DNA of 64,000 nucleotides from contig JAEZUC010000026.1 of the NCBI GenBank assembly GCA_023443515.1, positions 31,598-95,597 of the forward strand, in the 5' to 3' direction. This document shows positions 9,254 through 18,007 of the stretch, piece by piece. The first letter of the stretch is position 1; each line of letters starts with the position of its first letter. This DNA is from Bacillota bacterium. Its GTDB lineage: Bacteria > Bacillota > Clostridia > Acetivibrionales > DSM-1351. Below the pieces are notes generated by a model. That model worked only from the letters and a program-made list of their open reading frames with translations, did no database searches and was not told where the DNA came from. The position numbers were made by a program, and so were the translations under genes.

Positions 9254-9310
9254 TCTTTTCACAATCCTTTGCAGTTTGATTTACAGCCGAGTATTGAGTA
9301 TCTGATATAA

Positions 9311-9316
9311 ATTATA
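9311..9316 (-). promoter_or_regulatory. Probable -10 box of the lacZ promoter
   Basis: TATAAT on the minus strand about 58 bases before the lacZ ATG. No good -35 box stands 16-18 bases upstream, which would suit an activator-dependent promoter. A dyad, GATTCA-5-TGAATC, lies about 55 bases further upstream (9371-9387) and could be an operator. Confidence 0.4.
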
Positions 9317-9370
9317 ACTCGAATTTATTGTAACCATTTTAATAAATCTCACAAAATTAGTATGTGCAAA

Positions 9371-9387
9371 GATTCAGTTATTGAATC
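9371..9387. promoter_or_regulatory. Inverted repeat upstream of lacZ
   Basis: GATTCA-GTTAT-TGAATC, a 6-bp perfect dyad with a 5-base centre, between the GH10 terminator and the lacZ -10 box. Its position suits a regulator site; no regulator is identified. Confidence 0.3.
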
Positions 9388-9402
9388 CTAAAGGAAAAAA
9401 GA

Positions 9403-9461
9403 ATAAAAAAATATTACCGGACAAATTTGAAGTTTGAGAAGGTCAATCGTCCGGTAATATT
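9403..9461 (-). terminator. Strong terminator after the GH10 operon
   Basis: Perfect 13-bp inverted repeat, AATATTACCGGAC (9410-9422) and GTCCGGTAATATT (9449-9461), with a 26-base loop. On the minus strand the stem ends in a run of seven T. It separates the xylanase gene from lacZ. Confidence 0.85.
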
Positions 9462-9480
9462 CTATAACACTACACTACTA

Positions 9481-10719
9481 TTAAATTTTTAGTTTGACAG
9501 TCTCATTTGAGCTATCAAGCGTAAAACCAAGTCTTTTTCCCTGGCAAGAAACCTCATAATCACCAAAGAATCCGGAAACAGTAAGTTCTCCGTTTTCATC
9601 AGTCATATACTTAGTCGGCTTCATCCACCATTCGTCTTTTACAAGTTTGTGTATTTCATCATACACAGGCTTAACCCTGTTATCAACAGTGATAAATCCT
9701 GATGGTGCACCCAACCAAGCTCCATCCGCAAAATCCCACCATGTAACGGATTCAACTTTCGGATGAGCAAAAAGTGTTTTATAATGCAATACAGCTTCTC
9801 TTGCTTGTCTGTCCTCACCTTCTGTAGTTGAAGGCCATTCTTTTACTTGAAAATCATTGAGGTCTTCAATTTCAGGAGGTATCAACTGTCCCGAAACCAA
9901 AGTATTCTCTGTAAAGTGAAGTGGAAGATTAAACCTGGAGAACCTTTCAAGTACCTCTAAAGTCTTTTCAACGCCCCAGTATCCCTGATGCATATGAGAT
10001 TGTATTCCTATTGCATCAATAGGTACCCCCGCCTCAATAAGTCCTTCCAACAAAATCGCATAGGATTCTGAAGTGTTGAAGTCATTAATCAACAGTGTAG
10101 CACCCGGATTTGCTTTTTTGGCTTCATTGAACACCTTGCTAACCAGTTTTATACGTCCAAGTTCCTTGCAAATCCTTGTGATTCCGTTATCATATTTATC
10201 AAAAACAGGCATAATTACAACTTCATTTATTGCGTCCCAAATATCTATCAGGCCTTTGAACTCTGAAACATCACGGTCAATGCGATTCATCTGGGCCGTA
10301 AGTATTTCTTCATTTGTCATATCTAGCAACCAAGGTGCTGTAACTGAGTGCCAGCACAACGGATGCCCCTTTAACAAAAGTCCCTTTGAAGCCAGCCATT
10401 GAGCTGCTTTCTTTGCCTCATTTATCATGGGCTGACCCTTTATGCGTTCATATAGACCCCAGTAAAAAGGTACAGTCGTGTAGTTAAACAAACTAAAGAA
10501 CTTCTCAAATCGTTGTTCTGCACGTTCTTTTTCTTCATCCTTAAATATGTTATTAACATATGGAATCGCATCAAATTGTGCACAACCAAACAGGAATTTA
10601 TGCTTTGTCTGCTCAACAACTACCTCTGTATTTCTTAAAGCACTGCCGTCCGGTCCCGAAAGTTTAATGGTCTTTGTTGCTGTTCTATGGCTATACTTGC
10701 TGTTATTAACAATACTCAT
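9481..10719 (-). CDS. Cytoplasmic GH10 endo-1,4-beta-xylanase (XynA2-like)
   Basis: A 412-residue GH10 protein with no signal peptide, so it should act on imported xylo-oligosaccharides in the cytoplasm. Typical signatures are GHPLCWHS (residues 118-125), WDAINEV with acid/base E166, and a second catalytic glutamate E271 in LHFTENT, where most GH10 enzymes have ITELD. The barrel is preceded by a short beta segment (about 15-45), and about 40 residues follow it (GELTVSGFFGDYEV), probably a small beta-sandwich. The gene is the last of a binding protein-permease-permease operon. Intracellular GH10 enzymes linked to LplA/YtcP-type importers are known from the Paenibacillus aldouronate-utilisation cluster. 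ATG follows GAAGGAGAAGGAATA. Confidence 0.88.
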   Translation of the reverse strand: MSIVNNSKYSHRTATKTIKLSGPDGSALRNTEVVVEQTKHKFLFGCAQFDAIPYVNNIFKDEEKERAEQRFEKFFSLFNYTTVPFYWGLYERIKGQPMINEAKKAAQWLASKGLLLKGHPLCWHSVTAPWLLDMTNEEILTAQMNRIDRDVSEFKGLIDIWDAINEVVIMPVFDKYDNGITRICKELGRIKLVSKVFNEAKKANPGATLLINDFNTSESYAILLEGLIEAGVPIDAIGIQSHMHQGYWGVEKTLEVLERFSRFNLPLHFTENTLVSGQLIPPEIEDLNDFQVKEWPSTTEGEDRQAREAVLHYKTLFAHPKVESVTWWDFADGAWLGAPSGFITVDNRVKPVYDEIHKLVKDEWWMKPTKYMTDENGELTVSGFFGDYEVSCQGKRLGFTLDSSNETVKLKI

Positions 10720-10746
10720 TATTCCTTCTCCTTCACGGAAATGGGA

Positions 10747-11661
10747 TTATTCTTTAACTCCACCAACATTCAAACCTACTACGAAGTATCTTTGCAGGAA
10801 TGGGTATACAACAATTATCGGAACAGCTGCTACTATTGTGATAGCTGCCCTTATTGACAAGGACGTAACCATAGTATCTGCAGTTTGCGAATTGGCTCCC
10901 ACACCCGCTGCCAAGGCTGGATTTGCATTAAAGTTCTGTGTCGAACTCAGCAGCTTCATCAACTCATATTGCAACGTACTAAGGTTCTGCTTCGATGAAC
11001 AATACAGGAAGGTATCAAACCATGTATTCCACGCACCAACTGCAACAAATAGTGCAATTGTAGCCAGTACCGGTTTACAAAGTGGAAAGATTACCTGCAT
11101 AAATATTCTGAAATCACCAGCTCCGTCTATTCTTGCAGATTCAACAAAGCTTTCAGGTATACCTATAATAAAGGTTCTAATTACGATCATGTTAAACGCT
11201 GCTATCATTGATGGCAGTACATATACCCAGAAGCTGTTCAACAAATGCAAGTTCTTTATTAAGAAGTAGTTAGGTATTATACCTGCATTAAAATACATTG
11301 TTAAAACAAATATTACTGTTATAGGCTTTCTGAATACATATTCCTTTCTACTTAGCGTAAAGGATAGCATTGTAGTTAAGAATAAGTTCAGCACTGTAGA
11401 AAGTACTGTTCTTTCTACTGATACCAAAAATGCATGAAATACATTACCGCCTATGAATATAGCTTTGTAATTCTGCAATGAAAATTCTCTGGGCCAAAGG
11501 TATATTCCACCTCTTAAAGTATCAACTCCATTGTTAAAAGATATTGCAAGTGTATTTAAAAATGGATAGAGAGTGACTATAATGAGTGTAGCCATGAAGA
11601 CAAAATTAAAAGTATTAAAAACTGCGTCTCCTATCCTTACGGGTTTTCGTCGATTAATCAT
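10747..11661 (-). CDS. ABC sugar transporter permease, LplC/YtcP type
   Basis: A 304-residue inner-membrane permease of the CUT1 family with about six transmembrane segments. The cytoplasmic EAA loop, which contacts the ATPase, is ESARIDGAGDFRIFMQVIFP around residues 174-193. Its C-terminus PFLQRYFVVGLNVGGVKE is typical of the LplC/YtcP group. It pairs with the permease 9 bases upstream and the binding protein at 12727-14430. No ATPase gene is present, as is usual for CUT1 systems that share MsmX-like ATPases. Import of xylan-derived oligosaccharides, possibly aldouronates, is inferred from the following GH10 gene. Confidence 0.9.
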   Translation of the reverse strand: MINRRKPVRIGDAVFNTFNFVFMATLIIVTLYPFLNTLAISFNNGVDTLRGGIYLWPREFSLQNYKAIFIGGNVFHAFLVSVERTVLSTVLNLFLTTMLSFTLSRKEYVFRKPITVIFVLTMYFNAGIIPNYFLIKNLHLLNSFWVYVLPSMIAAFNMIVIRTFIIGIPESFVESARIDGAGDFRIFMQVIFPLCKPVLATIALFVAVGAWNTWFDTFLYCSSKQNLSTLQYELMKLLSSTQNFNANPALAAGVGANSQTADTMVTSLSIRAAITIVAAVPIIVVYPFLQRYFVVGLNVGGVKE

Positions 11662-11670
11662 AGTACCTCC

Positions 11671-12642
11671 TTAGATAAGCCTTTCTTCGCCTAATCTCTT
11701 AGCAACATTATTGGCAATGAATAGCATAATAATTGCAATTACACTCTTAAATATACCGGCTGCTGTTGCAAGCGAATAGTTGAACTGGTTAATACCATAC
11801 TTGATAACATAGATATCTATAGTTTCAGACCAATCTAAAACAGGTCCTTTTCCTAACAGGTACTGAATTTCAAAACCTGCTTCCATAACATGACCTATAG
11901 ACATTATCAGAAGTACTACAAATGTAGCTTTAATTCCCGGAAGTGTAACATGCCACATTTTCCTAAATCTTCCCGCTCCATCCAGGCCTGCAGCCTCATA
12001 TAAAGCAGGGTCAATGGCTGTTATCGCGCCCAGGTAAATTATTGTGTTCCACCCAAGTTCTTTCCATACGTTGGTGGCACCTACAATCCCCCAGAAGTAT
12101 TTTCCTTCACTTAGCCAATTAATTGGAGAATTTATTATACCTAATTTCACCAGTACTATGTTTACAATACCTCCCTCAGTAGAAAGGCAAGTAGCCACAA
12201 TACCTGTTACAATTACCCAAGATAAAAAGTGTGGTAAATAAGATATAGTCTGAACAGTTCTTTTGAAGAAAATGTTCTTAATTTCGTTTAAAAGTAGTGC
12301 AAGTATTATTGCTGTAACATAACTTAATATCAGGTTTATGAAACTCATACTAATTGTATTTCTAAAATCTCTTATAAAATTTTCGTCTTTAAAAAGATAT
12401 TTAAAGTTATCGAGACCAACCCACTTCTGTTCAAAAAAACTCTTTGCTGGTTTATAATTCTGGAAAGCCATTAGCCAGCCCCAAATCGGTACATACGAAA
12501 ATATTAAAATATAAATAAGCATAGGTACGGACATAAATATAAGTTGCTTTTGCCTTACAAGCGTATCCCAGGTTATTTTTTGTCCCATACTTTTTTTGCT
12601 TTGTAATTTATTATCAGCTAAAGCTGTTACATTATTAGCCAT
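11671..12642 (-). CDS. ABC sugar transporter permease, LplB/YteP type
   Basis: A 323-residue CUT1 permease. An N-terminal cytoplasmic stretch is followed by about six transmembrane segments, and the EAA loop EAAGLDGAGRFRKMWHVTLP starts at residue 216. The SYVPIWGWLMAFQNYKP segment near residue 50 marks the LplB/YteP subgroup. It follows its binding-protein gene after an 84-base gap with a strong hairpin and precedes the partner permease by 9 bases. ATG follows a GGGGGG-type ribosome binding site. Confidence 0.9.
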   Translation of the reverse strand: MANNVTALADNKLQSKKSMGQKITWDTLVRQKQLIFMSVPMLIYILIFSYVPIWGWLMAFQNYKPAKSFFEQKWVGLDNFKYLFKDENFIRDFRNTISMSFINLILSYVTAIILALLLNEIKNIFFKRTVQTISYLPHFLSWVIVTGIVATCLSTEGGIVNIVLVKLGIINSPINWLSEGKYFWGIVGATNVWKELGWNTIIYLGAITAIDPALYEAAGLDGAGRFRKMWHVTLPGIKATFVVLLIMSIGHVMEAGFEIQYLLGKGPVLDWSETIDIYVIKYGINQFNYSLATAAGIFKSVIAIIMLFIANNVAKRLGEERLI

Positions 12643-12683
12643 ACTGCCCCCCAGTAAATCAAGTCATTAGATTTTTTAAATAC

Positions 12684-12714
12684 CCATTGGAGCATAATAC
12701 ATATGCTCCAATGG
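12684..12714 (-). terminator. Intercistronic hairpin between binding protein and permease
   Basis: Perfect 13-bp stem, CCATTGGAGCATA and TATGCTCCAATGG, with a 5-base loop and no T run after it on the minus strand. It is better read as an mRNA-stabilising or attenuating hairpin than as a full terminator. It would let the binding protein be made in excess over the permeases. Confidence 0.7.
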
Positions 12715-12726
12715 ACTTTAACTATC

Positions 12727-14430
12727 TTACTTCCAGTTTTCAGCTCTCCACTTGAGTTGATCATTTACTCTATCAAGATATGCTTGAATATCTTCTTTGT
12801 GGAGTTGATTTACATAGTCATCCCATACACTGTCAAACTTATCAGGTTTAGCAAGTATTGCTTTTGGTAAGAACTTAGTTCCTATATCACCAATTTTTGT
12901 ATTTGCCATGCTTGCAGGTGAACCGTCAACAAGATCTATCTGCCATGCTGGGTATGAAATTCTGTTTTCAGGAGCAGGGCTGAAGAAATCAGACTGCTGA
13001 TCATATCCATATGCCTTTAAGAAATCTTTATCGTACTGATCAAGTGCATCATAGTATTCTTTTGGCTGTCCACCAGGGCCGGTAGCATTTCCATCGTCAA
13101 ATGTACCTTCCATCTTAGGGCCATAGTACCAGAGGGTATGAGCCATGTTTCCAAGTCTCCATGTCTGGTCATTGTAGTTTACACGTTGCTGAGGAGTCAT
13201 GTAGAACATACCCGCATCATCAACCATGTAGTCTTCCCCTTCGATTCCCCAGCCGAGAATCTTCTGCCATTTTTCTGTAAGTAATGCATCGAAGAATTTA
13301 ATAATTCTTTCAGGATTCTTTGCACTCTTTGTGATAGCAAAACCTGTGTTAACATTAAGAACAGGTCTGTCCATGTAGTAATCCTGAGTTCCTTCATCGA
13401 ATACTAAAGGCAATGGAGCATATGTTCTTTCGAACTTCTTCTGTGTCTTCAATGTTAATTCTGCATTATTGAAATTCCAGTGCTGATCAAACATACCAAG
13501 AACTCTACCACTTGAAAGCTTAGCTATATATTGGTCATAGTTCATAGTAAATGTTTCAGGATCAAGTAATCCCTTAGCATTTATTTCATTAAGTTTCTTA
13601 TAGTATCTCTTTGCATAATCCTTATCCCAGAAGAATTCTGCTGTATTAGTCTCACTATTAACTACAACACCGCCATCGTTTGGATGACCAATCAAATGTT
13701 GAGGTGGGTTCTTTAGGCAGAAATCTCTCCAGCCTTCTGAAAGTACTTCAAATCCGATTGTTGGTTGTCCGTCTATTGTAGGATACTTTGCCTTGTACTT
13801 TTCTATAAGATCAAAGTACTGGTCAAGAGTTTTAACCTTTGGATAACCAGCATCCTTCAATACTGCTTTTTGTAAGAAGAAAGCAGGTCCTTCATTAACG
13901 TTTACACTAAAATCATTGTAAAATACACCGTAGTCAGGCATTACATAGAAATGTCCGTCTGTAACATCCTTAACCTTGTTCTTAAATGGTTCATAGTGTT
14001 TTTTGAGGTTTGGAGCACTCTTATCGATTATGTCCTCTAAAGGAACTAAAGCACCTGCTCCTACAAACTTACTAACTATATCTGAGCTCATGGTTACAAC
14101 GTCTGGATATTCTCCACCGGCAATCATAACGCCTATCTTCTGATTCTTGTCACCTACTAAATACTCAAAAGTACAAGTAACTCCAAGTTCTTCTTTAATT
14201 TTCTTGTAAATCTTGTTGTCAGGTGTTGGTGCCTGACCTGGGTCAGAGACAAAGAAACTTATCTCTATAGGATCCAGCTTATCAGCTGATGCTGAACCTG
14301 TCGCTGTTGCTGATCCAGAAGTTGAAGTAGAAGAGCTGCTATCGGAACCGCCACAACCTGTTAATACAAAGCTAACTGACAATAAACCTGTTAATAGTGC
14401 TACTAGCCAATTTCTCTTTTTTAACATCAT
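12727..14430 (-). CDS. LplA-like extracellular sugar-binding lipoprotein
   Basis: A 567-residue solute-binding protein. The signal peptide ends in the lipobox LTGC, with the lipidated cysteine at C26, followed by a Ser/Thr/Gly linker to about residue 50 and a large two-lobed binding domain. Size and C-terminal pattern match the LplA/YtcQ group, which bind pectin- or xylan-derived oligosaccharides. It is the first gene of a four-gene operon (binding protein, two permeases, GH10), so a xylo-oligosaccharide or aldouronate ligand is likely but not shown. The promoter is at 14495-14523. ATG follows AAGGAGGAGAAAAA. Confidence 0.9.
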   Translation of the reverse strand: MMLKKRNWLVALLTGLLSVSFVLTGCGGSDSSSSTSTSGSATATGSASADKLDPIEISFFVSDPGQAPTPDNKIYKKIKEELGVTCTFEYLVGDKNQKIGVMIAGGEYPDVVTMSSDIVSKFVGAGALVPLEDIIDKSAPNLKKHYEPFKNKVKDVTDGHFYVMPDYGVFYNDFSVNVNEGPAFFLQKAVLKDAGYPKVKTLDQYFDLIEKYKAKYPTIDGQPTIGFEVLSEGWRDFCLKNPPQHLIGHPNDGGVVVNSETNTAEFFWDKDYAKRYYKKLNEINAKGLLDPETFTMNYDQYIAKLSSGRVLGMFDQHWNFNNAELTLKTQKKFERTYAPLPLVFDEGTQDYYMDRPVLNVNTGFAITKSAKNPERIIKFFDALLTEKWQKILGWGIEGEDYMVDDAGMFYMTPQQRVNYNDQTWRLGNMAHTLWYYGPKMEGTFDDGNATGPGGQPKEYYDALDQYDKDFLKAYGYDQQSDFFSPAPENRISYPAWQIDLVDGSPASMANTKIGDIGTKFLPKAILAKPDKFDSVWDDYVNQLHKEDIQAYLDRVNDQLKWRAENWK

Positions 14431-14475
14431 TTTTTCTCCTCCTTATTTATTTTTATAAGCAGAATCACATGAAAA

Positions 14476-14523
14476 GTAGTGATACTACACATTTATTATC
14501 AGTTTTTAAGCGGTATATTTCAA
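14476..14523 (-). promoter_or_regulatory. Promoter and start-site dyad of the LplA-GH10 operon
   Basis: On the minus strand, -35 TTGAAA (14518-14523) and -10 GATAAT (14495-14500) are 17 bases apart. A small palindrome, GTAGT-GAT-ACTAC (14476-14488), begins about 7 bases after the -10 box, at the predicted transcription start. Confidence 0.55.
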
Positions 14524-14556
14524 TTTGCAAAAATAAAGATTTACTACCTAAAAATT

Positions 14557-16134
14557 TTAGTTCTTGTTATTTAACATAATTTTATAATCACTGGGCTTTA
14601 TGGAAAACTTTTTTACAAATTGGTCAAGAAAATTGCTATATGAACTATATCCTACTCTCTCAGCAATTTCATGAACTTTTAGATTGGTATTCTCTATCAG
14701 GCTTTTGGCTTTTTCCATTCTGAGACCATGTAGATATTCATTGAAGCTGCATCCAAACCACTTGTTTATCTGGTGTCCCAGGTAGTTGGGGTGTATATAA
14801 AGTTTCTTGGAAATCTCCCTGATTGTCAGGTTTCTTGTGTAATTATTCCTTATATACTCCTCTACAAGCTTCATATCTGAATTTTTATTATTATTTTTTA
14901 AACTTTTTGCATACATGCTGAATTTGGTACAATACTCGTTTGCCATGTTTTCCATTTCATCTATTATAAGGCTTTTTGCGAGTATTGCCGTTATTGAATC
15001 AAGCAGCGGTATCTGATCTGTATTGCCGCTCAAGCTGGTTACTATTGATATACTTTTGTATATGATATTAACCACATACATTTTGATAATTTCGGGAGCC
15101 GTAAATTCTCTGCGGAAATCCGAAAATACTTCTTCAATCGCTTTTCTAATTTTCTCTTCATCCAGGCTGTCAAGGGCATTATACATATCCTCGATTTTAT
15201 AAATTCCCTCAAAGCTGTAGTTAAGTGAAAAATCCTTTATGTTCTGATAGTAAATAATACTGCCGGTCGGACTGAAAAATCTATAGTCTATGGCTTTATG
15301 AGCCTGAGATGCAGACTCGGCAAGTCGTGAAAGTTCATTCACCGTGTTTCCCACACCTAAGTAGAATCCTTCCCCATAGAGTGTAGATACACTTGATTTT
15401 AGCGTTTCTATTACCTTATCTGTTTGCATTCCACTTATTGTGCAGATTACTATACCTTCCAACCCGGTATTTGTTAATATTGGATAAATATATATTCCCT
15501 CAAGATCTGTATTCATCATCTCTTTTAACATACCCAGGCTGTCCTCGCTGATATCATCGTTTTTTATGTCCACTGTTTCCCATACCTGAGGAGTACCCAA
15601 GCATACATAAAACCAGCATGGCTTACTTTTCCATATGTCTGCCGGTATTCTGGGCCTAAGTTCATCTTCACTCAATTTTCCTAAAAGGAATTTTCCAAGT
15701 AGATTCCCTATATCAGCACTTTTGTTATCAAGAGTTATTTTGCCAAGTTGGTATTTTTTTTCGAGTTTATCAGCTATTTCTATAAGTACTTCGGAAAACT
15801 CATCCTTAAATACAGGCTTTAAAACATAATAGCGGATTCCATACTGCATAGCTTTTTTGGCATAGTCAAATTCATCATAGCCACTTACAATTATAAAAAT
15901 AGTTTCCGGATTTACATTTTCAATAACGTTCCTTACCAGTTCCAGCCCATCCATTCCGGGCATCTTTATGTCTGTTACAACTAAGTCAGGCTTTATATCT
16001 TTTATTTTCTTTAATGCTTCATCTCCATTCCCGCATTCACAACAAATAGTAAAACCAAGCTCTTCCCAATCTGCAACAATCTTCAATGCTTCAAGTGCCA
16101 TAGGCTCATCATCTACAAGTAAAACCTTAAACAT
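14557..16134 (-). CDS. YesN-type response regulator with AraC DNA-binding domain
   Basis: A 525-residue response regulator. The receiver domain (about 1-120) has acidic residues at D8-D9, the phospho-acceptor D55 in VVTDIKMPG, and the switch lysine K106 in YVLKPV. A long middle region follows, then a C-terminal AraC/XylS double helix-turn-helix (about 425-520) with the SYSNFLDQFVKKFSIKPSDY signature. It directly follows the YesM-type kinase gene (70-base gap) and precedes the LplA-GH10 operon, its most likely target. A second response regulator lies on the other side of the same kinase gene. Confidence 0.92.
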   Translation of the reverse strand: MFKVLLVDDEPMALEALKIVADWEELGFTICCECGNGDEALKKIKDIKPDLVVTDIKMPGMDGLELVRNVIENVNPETIFIIVSGYDEFDYAKKAMQYGIRYYVLKPVFKDEFSEVLIEIADKLEKKYQLGKITLDNKSADIGNLLGKFLLGKLSEDELRPRIPADIWKSKPCWFYVCLGTPQVWETVDIKNDDISEDSLGMLKEMMNTDLEGIYIYPILTNTGLEGIVICTISGMQTDKVIETLKSSVSTLYGEGFYLGVGNTVNELSRLAESASQAHKAIDYRFFSPTGSIIYYQNIKDFSLNYSFEGIYKIEDMYNALDSLDEEKIRKAIEEVFSDFRREFTAPEIIKMYVVNIIYKSISIVTSLSGNTDQIPLLDSITAILAKSLIIDEMENMANEYCTKFSMYAKSLKNNNKNSDMKLVEEYIRNNYTRNLTIREISKKLYIHPNYLGHQINKWFGCSFNEYLHGLRMEKAKSLIENTNLKVHEIAERVGYSSYSNFLDQFVKKFSIKPSDYKIMLNNKN

Positions 16135-16204
16135 TAAAAAGCCTCCCCCATAAAACTTGCATTATGCTTTCTATAAATATATACCAAATATTGTATTATC
16201 CGAT

Positions 16205-17989
16205 CTACAGCTTTTCAAAAGGTATTGTAAAATAAATTGTTGTCCCTCTATTAACGCGACTTTCAATTACGAAAGAAATATCTTCTCCGTAGTATAGTCT
16301 TAACCGTCTGTACACATTTCTGATACCTATACTGGTGCTGAGTTCAACTTCGCTTTTAATATTTTCAGTTAACTCATTCAAGGTGTATTGGTTCATTCCC
16401 GAACCATTATCTTTGACGCTTACCCTAAGGCCCGACTCACACATATCAATATTGATATCTATAATCCCTACCTCTTTTATCGCCTGTATACCATGCTTGC
16501 AGGCATTCTCAACCAAAGGCTGGAGACTCATTTTTGGTATTTTGTAATCCATCAGAGTTTCATTTACATTTATTTTATAATGAAATTTGTCACAGAAACG
16601 GAATTTTTCTATTTTCAGATACATTTCGGTAAATGACAGTTCTTCTTCAATTGTTACCAGGTCGTCTTTCCAGCTCAATAGACGGCGCAATGTCTTTGAC
16701 AGGTATTTGATGACATCCACTATTTCTGTGTAATTATTTTTGATGCTGACTACCAATATAGCATTTAACGTATTAAATAAAAAATGAGGATTCATCTGGC
16801 TCTGGAGAAAGTTTATTTCTGCCCTGACCCGTTCCAGTTCAAGATTTTTTTTCTGAAGTTCCAGCTTATAGACATCATTTATGAGTGTGTTTATTCTGGC
16901 TGCCATGAGGTTAAAGTTTCGGATAACACCGCCGATTTCATCTTCACCTTCGTTTATATTTATCAGGTCAAACTTTCCATCCTTGAATTTAAGCATATGC
17001 TTGGATAACTTTCTCAGCCTGTAATTATATGACCTTACAATAATGTACATAAGCAGGGATGATATAAGAACACTTATAAAAGCAAAAATTAATACAAAGC
17101 TAAGGGTATCCCCTACAGAATCATTTATACGCTCTCTGTTTGTAACTCCTATAAGCTTCCAGCCTTTAAAATATGATGAATTCCCAAGGTGTGCTTCGAG
17201 AAGCATATTTTCCTGTCCAAGAGAGCGATTGTTGAGTTTTTCCAGTACATCAATATTACTCTGACCGTATCTTCCTGTAGTTGAGCACACTATAGTATTT
17301 TGGGGATCCACCAGATATAGACTGAGATAATCCCTTTCACGGTTAAAAACAGTAAACACCTTATCAAGACTTATGTCAACCTTAAGTACCTTTTCACGAC
17401 TGCCTAAGGAGGAGTTGTTTTTGGAGCTTCTTAGTATGCTTAAATACTGTATTTGCCTGACAGGAGAACTGTTTGTACTTCCTATATATGTTCTGATTAG
17501 AACCTGTTCGTTGGATTCCGACAGGTCCTTGTACCATGGAGTTTTTTTTATGCTACTGTCTATATGGAAGTATGTACCTCCCGTTCTAATGCTGGGGTTG
17601 TCTACATATAAGCCTATATTGGTGATATAGTTATATGCTACCGTATAAATTGACAGTCTGTTTCTCAGGGTACTGTTATAAACATCATAATATTCACTGG
17701 CGTCTCCATAACTGGAGTCCAATAAATCATATATGATCGCATCTGTAGATATGGAGTGGCTGACGGCAATACCCCCTTCAATCAAGGTATTAATATCGCT
17801 TTTTGCCCTTTCCATGGAGATTTTATAATTATTTTCTTCTCTCTGAGTGACCACCGTGTAGAACTTATCGAGAAATGCAGCATTAATTATTATTATCGGT
17901 GTTAATATACATAATACGTATATTATAAGAAATTTGATATTTAGCGGAATATCATTAACCCTGCTTAAAATTCTCGGCCTAAGTTTCAT
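16205..17989 (-). CDS. YesM-type membrane sensor histidine kinase
   Basis: This is a 594-residue kinase. A transmembrane helix (about 18-40) is followed by a roughly 250-residue extracellular sensor region. Then come a second helix (about 295-319), a HAMP-like linker (about 320-372), the His_kinase domain with H402 in QMNPHFLFNTLN, and an ATPase domain with QPLVENACKHG and VKDNGSGM. It probably senses sugars outside the cell and phosphorylates one or both flanking regulators. It starts 18 bases after the upstream response-regulator gene and is followed by the second regulator. The actual signal is unknown. Confidence 0.92.
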   Translation of the reverse strand: MKLRPRILSRVNDIPLNIKFLIIYVLCILTPIIIINAAFLDKFYTVVTQREENNYKISMERAKSDINTLIEGGIAVSHSISTDAIIYDLLDSSYGDASEYYDVYNSTLRNRLSIYTVAYNYITNIGLYVDNPSIRTGGTYFHIDSSIKKTPWYKDLSESNEQVLIRTYIGSTNSSPVRQIQYLSILRSSKNNSSLGSREKVLKVDISLDKVFTVFNRERDYLSLYLVDPQNTIVCSTTGRYGQSNIDVLEKLNNRSLGQENMLLEAHLGNSSYFKGWKLIGVTNRERINDSVGDTLSFVLIFAFISVLISSLLMYIIVRSYNYRLRKLSKHMLKFKDGKFDLININEGEDEIGGVIRNFNLMAARINTLINDVYKLELQKKNLELERVRAEINFLQSQMNPHFLFNTLNAILVVSIKNNYTEIVDVIKYLSKTLRRLLSWKDDLVTIEEELSFTEMYLKIEKFRFCDKFHYKINVNETLMDYKIPKMSLQPLVENACKHGIQAIKEVGIIDINIDMCESGLRVSVKDNGSGMNQYTLNELTENIKSEVELSTSIGIRNVYRRLRLYYGEDISFVIESRVNRGTTIYFTIPFEKL

Positions 17990-18007
17990 GGTATATTCAT
18001 CTCCGAA

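Noticed and set aside
10547..11269. 240-residue plus-strand open frame over the GH10 and permease genes
   Set aside because: Antisense to well-supported genes; its hydrophobic look comes from the opposite strand of permease codons.
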